Source: Candidatus Saccharimonadota bacterium
Lineage (GTDB): Bacteria; Patescibacteriota; Saccharimonadia; Saccharimonadales; Saccharimonadaceae
DNA length: 17,275 nucleotides
Assembly (NCBI GenBank): GCA_003545655.1
Contig: DODJ01000063.1
Span: forward strand, 1 to 17,275
Direction: 5' to 3'
Shown here: positions 7,816 to 13,931 of the stretch, piece by piece
How the letters are laid out: the number at the start of each line of letters is the position of its first letter
Numbering within the stretch: position 1 is the first letter of the stretch
Made by a program: the position numbers and the translations under genes
Notes under the pieces: model-generated
The model's database searches: none
What the model saw: only the letters and a program-made list of their open reading frames with translations
Told to the model about the DNA's origin: nothing

Positions 7816-8901
7816 ATGAGAATCTTGGGAATCGAAAGTAGTTGCGATGAAACAGCCGCCGCCATTGTTGAAGATGGCGACACGCTTCTTTCTAATGTCG
7901 TACGCACTCAAATTGATATCCATAAAGTCTATGGTGGTGTCGTTCCAGAGGTCGCGGCTCGTAGTCACATTGAAGTAGTAAACGCCGTTATCGACCAAGC
8001 CCTTACAGATGCCCGTCTTACTTGGAAAGATATCGATGGTATTGCCGTCACCTATGCGCCAGGCCTTTTAGGGTCACTCCTTATTGGCACCCTAAGCGCC
8101 CGCACTATTGCCTTACAGAAAAACATCCCCCTCTACCCTATTCACCATGTCGAAGCACACGTGTATGCGAACTTCATTACCAAACAAGCAGAACACCTTT
8201 CCCTCTCACTTCCTAAAGAACAGCCAAAGTTCCCCATGCTCGCCCTTATCGTCAGCGGCGGCCATTCACAGCTCGTTTTATTCAAAGATCATGGCGACTA
8301 CACCCTATTGGGGCAGACACAGGACGATGCCGTAGGCGAAGCATTCGATAAAGTCGCGAAAATCCTTGGCCTCCCCTACCCTGGCGGCCCGTCCATTGCC
8401 GAGGCGGCTACAAAAGGAGACCCCAGAGCCTACCAACTTCCCAAAGCAAAACTTCAAGGAGCCTACGATTTTAGCTTCTCTGGCCTTAAGACAGCCGTTT
8501 TAAGGGCCGTTCAGCGCGAAGTGGGTGTCGACACATCTTTCCCCTCCTTCGAGCTCTCAGCGCGCTTAAATGACGTTCAGCGCGCAAACTTTGCAGCTAG
8601 TTTCCAGCACACAGCAATTGAAACACTTGTAGATAAGGCCGAAAAGGCATTTCACGACTACTCCCCCGCTTCGGTAGTTATTGCCGGGGGTGTTGCTGCC
8701 AACCAAGAACTCCGTACACAACTGCAAGAACGCCTTCCCTTGCCCATTGAATATGCGCCTATGCAACTTTGCACCGACAACGGCGCCATGATTGCTACCC
8801 TTGGATGCTTTTATGCCGAACGTATGCGACCAATTTCCCCTTTGTCTCTAGAGGTACAGCCAAGTTTATCTATGACGCATACCGCATGGCATACTTCTTA
8901 A
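7816..8901 (+). CDS. tsaD: tRNA N6-threonylcarbamoyladenosine transferase TsaD
   Basis: Transfers the threonylcarbamoyl group from TC-AMP to A37 of tRNAs that read ANN codons, in complex with TsaB and TsaE. The 361-residue protein has the ASKHA-fold start RILGIESSCDETAAAIV, the metal-binding HHVEAH (His111 and His115), the nucleotide-binding VSGGHSQLV (146-154), GEAFDKVAKILGLPYPGGP (174-192), FSFSGLKTAV, VIAGGVAANQELR (288-300) and CTDNGAMIA (319-327) with the third metal ligand Asp321. Length is slightly above the usual ~340 because of a small insertion near residues 121-138. tsaB and tsaE are not in this window. It is divergent from the SGNH gene, 112 bp apart, and converges with the second FemAB gene. 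Confidence 0.96.
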   Translation: MRILGIESSCDETAAAIVEDGDTLLSNVVRTQIDIHKVYGGVVPEVAARSHIEVVNAVIDQALTDARLTWKDIDGIAVTYAPGLLGSLLIGTLSARTIALQKNIPLYPIHHVEAHVYANFITKQAEHLSLSLPKEQPKFPMLALIVSGGHSQLVLFKDHGDYTLLGQTQDDAVGEAFDKVAKILGLPYPGGPSIAEAATKGDPRAYQLPKAKLQGAYDFSFSGLKTAVLRAVQREVGVDTSFPSFELSARLNDVQRANFAASFQHTAIETLVDKAEKAFHDYSPASVVIAGGVAANQELRTQLQERLPLPIEYAPMQLCTDNGAMIATLGCFYAERMRPISPLSLEVQPSLSMTHTAWHTS

Positions 8902-8913
8902 GCTTATTTTAAG

Positions 8914-9888
8914 TTATTTCTTACGTCGTATCTTTTGAAGTGTCTTTTTTGCAAACGGAAGCGTATGTGACCACAGAGTGTAAAGGGGTGAGAGGGGTTT
9001 ATCAAACGTGCCCGCAAACACCGTAACGTCAGCTGACCAGTGTTGCTTAAAAGTAGAAACGCCACCCGCCACCAAGCCCCCAAAGTCATAGCGCTTCAAG
9101 CCCCATTCTTTGACCTTTTTGATAGCATGCCACTTAAGCGCGTAGTTAGCACGTAGCTCCTGGCCTCTGTTATTCACCCCTCCATATAATTCGTAGGCCG
9201 TTTTTTCGCTTATCGCCAGCCATAGAAACGCCACCAACGTATCCCCTTCGAAGGCCATAAAAATAGGGGAGTGATCACGCATATGAAGATACACATCCTC
9301 GTAGTACTGTTTGCTATGTAAATTAAACCCGGCACGCCTCGCCGTTTCCACATAAATAGTCAGACATGCGTCGATATCTTCTTTTGTTTTTGCCTGGCGG
9401 ATAGTAACAGCTGCGCTTGACTTACGAATATACTGGCGGGTCTTCTTTGCCATATCTGCAAGAAGGTCCGACTCCTGCTTTGTTATATCAAGAAGAACAG
9501 TTTCAGCAGAAAGGATGGTATTTGTAGAGCGCACCCACCCTTCAGGCTTTTCAAACGCAAGTGCATCCGGCTCTATCGATAGGGCAATAGCACGATATTC
9601 CTGTTTTACGTGTGTTGAAAGTAGGTGTAGAAGATCATCTTTGTAGGCCTCTGGAAACACCGCTCGAGGTATATACGCAAACGACTTAAACGGAGAGGGG
9701 AGAGGCCGTATAAGTATCTGGGCTGCAGCTACAATAGCATCTTCACTGTAGGCGAACAGACGTACAGCTTGCCAGCCATGACCAGCCTTTACCTGGCCCC
9801 AAGACCATAGTTGTAATGGGTGCGCACCGTTATCAAGCTGATACTCATCCCACTGCTCTTTGTTTGTACATTGTCGAAGCTCAATCAT
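8914..9888 (-). CDS. FemAB-family peptidyltransferase (peptidoglycan cross-bridge), copy 2
   Basis: A second GNAT-fold FemAB/MurM-like protein, 324 residues. Its N-terminal substrate-side region has HPLQLWSWGQVKAGHGWQ (23-40), typical of the lipid II:glycine transferase-like group. The basic helix KKTRQYIRKS (148-157) precedes the second domain, which has FMAFEGDTLVAFLWLA (210-225), YELYGGVNNRGQELRANYAL (232-251), WHAIKKVKEWGLKRYDFGG (253-271) and GVSTFKQHW (276-284). Its expected role is tRNA-dependent addition of an amino acid to the stem peptide of lipid II at the inner face of the membrane. It is clearly divergent from the copy at 2734-3768, so the two may add different or successive residues. 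The start is supported by the -10 box directly upstream; there is no Shine-Dalgarno. Confidence 0.87.
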   Translation of the reverse strand: MIELRQCTNKEQWDEYQLDNGAHPLQLWSWGQVKAGHGWQAVRLFAYSEDAIVAAAQILIRPLPSPFKSFAYIPRAVFPEAYKDDLLHLLSTHVKQEYRAIALSIEPDALAFEKPEGWVRSTNTILSAETVLLDITKQESDLLADMAKKTRQYIRKSSAAVTIRQAKTKEDIDACLTIYVETARRAGFNLHSKQYYEDVYLHMRDHSPIFMAFEGDTLVAFLWLAISEKTAYELYGGVNNRGQELRANYALKWHAIKKVKEWGLKRYDFGGLVAGGVSTFKQHWSADVTVFAGTFDKPLSPLYTLWSHTLPFAKKTLQKIRRKK

Positions 9889-9894
9889 ACCCCC

Positions 9895-9900
9895 ATTATA
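9895..9900 (-). promoter_or_regulatory. -10 box for a probable leaderless mRNA (FemAB-2)
   Basis: On the minus strand GGGTATAAT ends 6 bases before the ATG at 9888, with only GGGGGT between. This fits a transcript starting at or next to the start codon. The G-run is not at ribosome-site distance. No good -35 is seen. Confidence 0.55.
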
Positions 9901-9913
9901 CCCTGTTAATTTA

Positions 9914-9922
9914 TGCTATACT
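9914..9922 (+). promoter_or_regulatory. Extended -10 promoter of valS
   Basis: TGCTATACT, an extended -10, without a convincing -35. It implies a leader of about 85 nt before the valS ATG at 10014. The core elements of this promoter and the FemAB-2 promoter are back to back within about 30 bp. Confidence 0.5.
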
Positions 9923-9959
9923 ATAACGAAGTAGAGAGGTGAGTTAATAACTATTTAAT

Positions 9960-9995
9960 AAAGTTTTAACTTTTTCACACGAAAGATTAACTTTT
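9960..9995 (+). repeat. Tandem AAAGNTTAACTTTT-like motif in the valS leader
   Basis: Copy 1 (9960-9974) reads AAAGTTTTAACTTTT and copy 2 (9982-9995) reads AAAGATTAACTTTT. Each is itself nearly palindromic (AAAG...CTTT), and the copies start 22 bp apart, about two helical turns. They lie downstream of the predicted start of transcription in an AT-rich leader. They could be a protein-binding site or weak RNA hairpins; nothing resembling a T-box antiterminator is seen. Confidence 0.4.
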
Positions 9996-10013
9996 AATAA
10001 TTGAGGCAGATAA

Positions 10014-12563
10014 ATGAAACTCGCTAAAGCATACGAGCCGAATCAATACGAACCAAACATCTATGCTCTATGGGAAACAAGCGGTGCCTTTACCCCAAAC
10101 GGCACAGGTACCCCTTTTAGCACAGTCATGCCACCGCCAAACGCCAACGGTAATCTCCACCTTGGACACGCCCTTGATATGGGGCTTAAAGACATCATGG
10201 CTCGCTATAAGCGCATGACCGGCTACGATGTCGCCTACATTCCCGGCGCCGACCATGCTGGGTTTGAAACATGGGTTGTATACGAAAAAGAATTACAAAA
10301 GCAGGGAAAAAGTCGTTTCGATTTTAACCGCGAAGAGCTATACGGTCAGGTGTGGGACTTCGTAGAAAAGCAGCGAGGAAATATGGAGTTACAAGTACGT
10401 GCGCTTGGGACGAGCGCTTCGTGGGATAACCTTGTTTTCACCTTGGACAACAAAGTGATTAAAACTGTCTACCAAACCTTTAAAAAGTTATGGGATGAAG
10501 GGCTTATTTACAGAGGTGAGCGTATTGTTAACTACAGCACAAAATACCAAACAAGCTATGCCGACATTGAAGTAGACCACAAAGTAGAAAAGGGGACGTT
10601 GTGGCATATCGTGTACCCAACCATCGACAAGATTGGTGAAGTTGTAATTGCTACAACACGTCCTGAAACTCTTTTCGGCGATGTTGCTGTAGCAGTACAC
10701 CCCGATGACGCACGGTACAAGGACTACGTCGGTAAAAAAGTGGTACTCCCCCTTACAGGCAAAGAAATTCCTATCATCGCCGACGAGTACGTTGATCCAA
10801 ACTTTGGAAGCGGCGCCGTAAAAATCACCCCCTTCCACGACCCTAACGACTTTGAAGTAGGGAAGCGGCACAACCTACCAAGGTTACAGGTTATTGATTT
10901 TGACGGCAAAATGATAAACGTCCCTACTCAGTTCGAAGGCCTCGATGTTGAGGAGGCTCGCAAAAAGGTAGTAGCTGCCCTTCACGCCGAAGAGGTAATT
11001 CGTAAAGAGGAAACCATTGAGCACACCGTAGGCTACGACTACAAAAGCGGCCTTCCTATCCAGCCACTCATCAAAGAACAGTGGTTCTTACGCATGGAAC
11101 CACTCGCTGAAAAGGCTATCAATGCTCTTGAAGCAAACAAGATAACCTTCTATCCAGCCGGAAAAAAGAACATCCTCATTCAGTACCTCAAGAACATTCA
11201 CGACTGGAACCTCTCCCGTCAAATTCCATGGGGTATTCCTATCCCAGCATTCCAAAACATCGCCGATGATACCGACTGGATATTTAGCGAAGACGTCGAT
11301 GAGAAAACCCTAACTATAAACGGTAAAACCTACCGCCGAGAGGAAGATACCTTTGACACCTGGTTTAGTAGTGGCCAGTGGCCGTTTATCACCACTGACG
11401 CCCTCACGGGCGGCACCCTTGCGCGCTTTTTCCCAACCGACCTTATGGAAACCGGCACCGACCTCCTTGATCGTTGGATTGCCCGTATGATCATGCTTAG
11501 CCTCCATATGACCGGCAAAGTACCCTTCAAAGACGTATACTTGCACGGCATGGTATTGGATGAACATAGCCAAAAAATGAGCAAAAGTAAGGGGAATGTT
11601 ATCAACCCTATGGAGCTCGTGTCTGAATATGGATCTGACGCGCTCCGCTTAGGGCTTATCGCCAGCCGTAGCCCTGGCCAAAACCAAGCGTTTAGTGCCG
11701 ATAGGGTAGTGGCAGGGCGTAATTTCTGCAACAAACTCTGGAATATCTCTCGCTTTATCGAGAATAAACTAGGGGAAAACTTCCAACCACAAACACCCGA
11801 GGCAAAAACCCTCGCCGACCACTGGATTATTAGCGAACTTGCTACGGCGAAAAGCACCATTGAACGAACGCTCGAGACTTACCGATTCGCCGAAGCTGGC
11901 GAGGCTGTGTACCATGCTATTTGGGATAGTGTCGCCGACTGGTATATTGAAGCCTCAAAAGAGGAAGAAAACCCCAACCTTCTTGCGTGGGTACTTGATA
12001 CCTCGCTCCGCCTTGCACACCCCTTTGCACCGTTCGTTACCGAGACCATCTGGCAAACCCTGCCATGGCACACGAGCCTACTTATAAAAGAAACGTGGCC
12101 AGAGACACTTCCCTATAACGAAATTGCCGCCGCTGAATTCACACAGTTACAAAAAATCATTGCCGAAACCCGGTTTGTTGCCACTTCGCTACCTGGTAAC
12201 GACCGCTATACGCTGCTCTATCAAAACGATACGCTCCTGCAGGACAACCGCGACCTTGTCCGACGCCTTGCAAGACTAAACGCAGTAGAAGAAACACCGG
12301 TACCAAAAGGCCTCCGCCTTGCCCTTAGTAACCACGACGCCTGGCTTGATGTACCAGCAAGCACCCTCGAAGAGCACAAAGGCAATCTAGAGATGCGCCT
12401 CGCAACCACCCACCAAGAAATAAAGGTACTTGAAGGCCGCCTAGGTAACGAAAATTATGTACAAAAGGCCCCTGAAAGCCTCGTGAACGAGAGTAAAAAG
12501 CAGCTTGAAGAAAAACAGACGCTCGTAGAACGCCTGTTGCATGAACTCGAATTACTCACATAA
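10014..12563 (+). CDS. valS: Valyl-tRNA synthetase
   Basis: Charges tRNA-Val with valine. 849 residues, class I. PPPNANGNLHLGHAL with the HIGH-type motif HLGH (49-52), the ValRS-type GADHAGFET (78-86), a CP1 editing domain with TTRPETLFGDVAVAVHPDD (214-232) and HDPNDFEVG (275-283), FDTWFSSGQWPF (447-458), and KMSKS at 521-525. An anticodon-binding helical domain follows, and the protein ends in the ValRS C-terminal coiled-coil tRNA arm (about 775-849, with QKAPESLVNESKKQLEE). The core motif reads LSRQIPWGIPIPAF where many ValRS have CISRQLWWGHRIPAWYC, and the zinc-type cysteines are absent there. The start is supported by TTGAGGCAG ahead of the ATG. The stop is one base from the convergent small membrane gene. 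Confidence 0.96.
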   Translation: MKLAKAYEPNQYEPNIYALWETSGAFTPNGTGTPFSTVMPPPNANGNLHLGHALDMGLKDIMARYKRMTGYDVAYIPGADHAGFETWVVYEKELQKQGKSRFDFNREELYGQVWDFVEKQRGNMELQVRALGTSASWDNLVFTLDNKVIKTVYQTFKKLWDEGLIYRGERIVNYSTKYQTSYADIEVDHKVEKGTLWHIVYPTIDKIGEVVIATTRPETLFGDVAVAVHPDDARYKDYVGKKVVLPLTGKEIPIIADEYVDPNFGSGAVKITPFHDPNDFEVGKRHNLPRLQVIDFDGKMINVPTQFEGLDVEEARKKVVAALHAEEVIRKEETIEHTVGYDYKSGLPIQPLIKEQWFLRMEPLAEKAINALEANKITFYPAGKKNILIQYLKNIHDWNLSRQIPWGIPIPAFQNIADDTDWIFSEDVDEKTLTINGKTYRREEDTFDTWFSSGQWPFITTDALTGGTLARFFPTDLMETGTDLLDRWIARMIMLSLHMTGKVPFKDVYLHGMVLDEHSQKMSKSKGNVINPMELVSEYGSDALRLGLIASRSPGQNQAFSADRVVAGRNFCNKLWNISRFIENKLGENFQPQTPEAKTLADHWIISELATAKSTIERTLETYRFAEAGEAVYHAIWDSVADWYIEASKEEENPNLLAWVLDTSLRLAHPFAPFVTETIWQTLPWHTSLLIKETWPETLPYNEIAAAEFTQLQKIIAETRFVATSLPGNDRYTLLYQNDTLLQDNRDLVRRLARLNAVEETPVPKGLRLALSNHDAWLDVPASTLEEHKGNLEMRLATTHQEIKVLEGRLGNENYVQKAPESLVNESKKQLEEKQTLVERLLHELELLT

Positions 12564-12564
12564 T

Positions 12565-12891
12565 CTACACTGAAGGCCAGAAATACCCTTGGCTATCGCC
12601 ACCCGACACATACACCTTCTTATTCAGAATATATCGACGTTCGTCGTCCTTCGGTGGCTGAAGTTTAGGAAGGCTTGAGCGAAGAGGGGTCATATGACGG
12701 GCAAACGCAACCCGCTCTACATGAGTGTGATCACTTGAACTGATATACGCAGCAGCGCCTGCAGTGGCGACAATAGCCGGCAAGGCAATCGCGGCCATCG
12801 TAGCCCTATCAACATGCATATCATGCACTACTACCCCTAGGAGGGTAAAGAAACTAAGCGAGTATAAGGTGAAGTTGGTAATTGGTGACAT
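12565..12891 (-). CDS. Small membrane protein, two predicted helices, function unknown
   Basis: 108 residues that I do not recognise. Hydrophobic segments lie at about 6-23 (NFTLYSLSFFTLLGVVVH) and about 31-51 (TMAAIALPAIVATAGAAAYI). The C-terminal half is soluble and basic, ending in DDERRYILNKKVYVSGGDSQ and an aromatic tail. The gene is backed by an excellent promoter just upstream (TTGACA, 17 bp, TAGCAT), which argues that it is real even though no Shine-Dalgarno is visible before the ATG. It is the last gene of the minus-strand block after rlmH but probably has its own transcript. A membrane role is inferred only from hydropathy. Confidence 0.65.
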   Translation of the reverse strand: MSPITNFTLYSLSFFTLLGVVVHDMHVDRATMAAIALPAIVATAGAAAYISSSDHTHVERVAFARHMTPLRSSLPKLQPPKDDERRYILNKKVYVSGGDSQGYFWPSV

Positions 12892-12919
12892 ATGTTTATT
12901 TTTGTTGTGTTATAACCAT

Positions 12920-12948
12920 ATGCTAGCATAAGCTTGATATTTTGTCAA
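12920..12948 (-). promoter_or_regulatory. Sigma-70-type promoter of the small membrane protein gene
   Basis: On the minus strand a perfect TTGACA (12948-12943), a 17-bp spacer ending in TATGC, and TAGCAT (12925-12920), i.e. an extended -10. This is the best consensus promoter in the window. It implies a leader of about 20 nt rich in A. Confidence 0.62.
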
Positions 12949-12952
12949 TATA

Positions 12953-13411
12953 CTATTGGTGGTGGTACGCAGCACCCGCCTGAATTTGCTGTGCGCGGTA
13001 CAGCTGCTCTGTAAGGATAAGCCGCACAAGCTGATGGGGAAATACCAGGGGTGAAAGTGACCATACGGTCGCAGCATGAGCGTGCAGCTCTTCAGTCACC
13101 CCGTAAGCACCCCCTATAATACACACTATCTGCTTACCTTGAGCAAACACACGCTCAAGGTGACGGGCTAGCTTGGGCGAATCAAACTCCACCCCACGCT
13201 CGTCGAGAAGTAGTACGTATGCATCGCTAGGGATGCGCGCACGGATACGCTCAGACTCTTCCTGACGCGCTCTATCACCCTCAAAGCGGGAATGTGGTAA
13301 AAGTACCCATTTTACATCCATAGGGGCACGTAGGCGCTTCTGGTAGCGTTCTATGCCAACCTGCACCCAGTCTTCATGTTTCTTACCAATCGCAATAATT
13401 GTGAGTGCCAT
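12953..13411 (-). CDS. rlmH: 23S rRNA pseudouridine-1915 N3-methyltransferase RlmH
   Basis: SPOUT-family methyltransferase that uses S-adenosylmethionine to methylate pseudouridine 1915 in helix 69 of 23S rRNA, acting on the assembled 70S ribosome as a homodimer. At 152 residues it is close to the usual length (about 155). Motifs: LLLDERGVEFDSPKLA (67-82), CIIGGAYGV (97-105), the knot segment LSPLVFPHQLVRLILTEQLY (119-138) and the C-terminal GAAYHH (146-151), where the family usually ends in YHK or YHR. The ATG overlaps the stop of the HIT gene in a TAATG arrangement, so translation is probably coupled; no separate ribosome site is visible. Confidence 0.95.
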   Translation of the reverse strand: MALTIIAIGKKHEDWVQVGIERYQKRLRAPMDVKWVLLPHSRFEGDRARQEESERIRARIPSDAYVLLLDERGVEFDSPKLARHLERVFAQGKQIVCIIGGAYGVTEELHAHAATVWSLSPLVFPHQLVRLILTEQLYRAQQIQAGAAYHHQ

Positions 13412-13803
13412 TACAGCGCTAATTTCTGCGCCATTGTCGCAAGCGCTTCGTGGTTTGGCTCATCGCTTGACGGCTCACGGCGAAGCTCATCGGCACTTGA
13501 AAAGGGAATAAGGTGCACATGTGTGTGCGGGACATCAACACCTACCACTTGCAGGCTGACATAGGGTGTATGGAGCGCTGCTTTTAGATGGCCGCCCAAT
13601 TTCTGTGCAGTTGCCATAAGTGCCTGGTACTCTTCTGCCGGAAGATCCCAGATATACGGCACGGGGTTTTTAGACACCACAAGGGTGTGCCCAGGAGTAA
13701 GTGGGTGAATATCCAAAAAGGCGTAGGTTTTCTCGTCCTCGTATATTTTGTGTGAGGGGATGTCACCGTTGATAATTTTCGTAAAAATAGTTTCTTCGTT
13801 CAT
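13411..13803 (-). CDS. HIT-family (histidine triad) nucleotide-binding protein
   Basis: 130 residues. The start FTKIINGDIPSHKIYEDEK is typical of HinT-like proteins, followed by DIHPLTPGHTLVVSK (31-45) and the triad VPHTHVHLIP (91-100) with His93, His95 and His97; the middle or last of these acts as nucleophile on nucleoside phosphoramidates or dinucleotide substrates. The cytoplasmic substrate is not known for most members. The Shine-Dalgarno AGGAG (13816-13812) begins on the last base of the CCA end of tRNA-Ser, only 12 bases upstream of the ATG, so this gene is almost certainly cotranscribed with the tRNA. It is followed by rlmH with overlapping stop and start. Confidence 0.93.
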   Translation of the reverse strand: MNEETIFTKIINGDIPSHKIYEDEKTYAFLDIHPLTPGHTLVVSKNPVPYIWDLPAEEYQALMATAQKLGGHLKAALHTPYVSLQVVGVDVPHTHVHLIPFSSADELRREPSSDEPNHEALATMAQKLAL

Positions 13804-13811
13804 GGATGTAT

Positions 13812-13816
13812 CTCCT
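13812..13816 (-). promoter_or_regulatory. Ribosome binding site of the HIT gene, overlapping the tRNA CCA end
   Basis: Minus-strand AGGAG, 8 bases before the ATG at 13803. Its first A is the terminal A of the encoded tRNA-Ser CCA, so 3' maturation of the tRNA would leave the mRNA starting at GGAGA. Confidence 0.7.
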
Positions 13817-13903
13817 GGCGGAGAGGGAGGGATTCGAACCCTCGAAGGCTTTCACCTTACCGCTTTTCGAGAGCGGCCAGTTCAACCACTCCTGCACCTC
13901 TCC
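13816..13903 (-). tRNA. tRNA-Ser (anticodon CGA)
   Basis: An 88-nt class II tRNA read on the minus strand. The acceptor stem GGAGAGG pairs with CCTCTCC. The anticodon stem CCGCT/AGCGG carries the loop CTCGAAA (anticodon CGA, reads UCG). A long variable arm has stem AAGG/CCTT, and the T arm is GAGGG-TTCGAAT-CCCTC. Discriminator G73 and an encoded CCA (13818-13816) complete it. The long variable arm with G73 fits serine. An extended -10 precedes it by a few bases. Confidence 0.95.
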
Positions 13904-13913
13904 AGCTTGTAGT

Positions 13914-13922
13914 ATTGTAGCA
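13914..13922 (-). promoter_or_regulatory. Extended -10 promoter of tRNA-Ser / HIT / rlmH
   Basis: Minus-strand TGCTACAAT ends 10 bases before the tRNA 5' end, giving a leader of only about 3 to 4 nt. No -35 match is seen; that region lies inside the end of the ClC gene. Confidence 0.5.
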
Positions 13923-13931
13923 AATGTCGCG

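Noticed and set aside
7704..7907. 68-residue N-terminal extension of the SGNH protein
   Set aside because: It would overlap the tsaD start and promoter; the signal-like sequence and GGAGG both point to the ATG at 7703.
8896..8915. CTTAA...TTAAG inverted repeat between tsaD and FemAB-2 as a terminator
   Set aside because: Only 5 bp of A/T-rich stem, too weak, and without a clear U-tract.
9923..10013. T-box or other riboswitch in the valS leader
   Set aside because: The leader is only about 85 nt, AT-rich, and shows no antiterminator or specifier-loop arrangement and no terminator hairpin.
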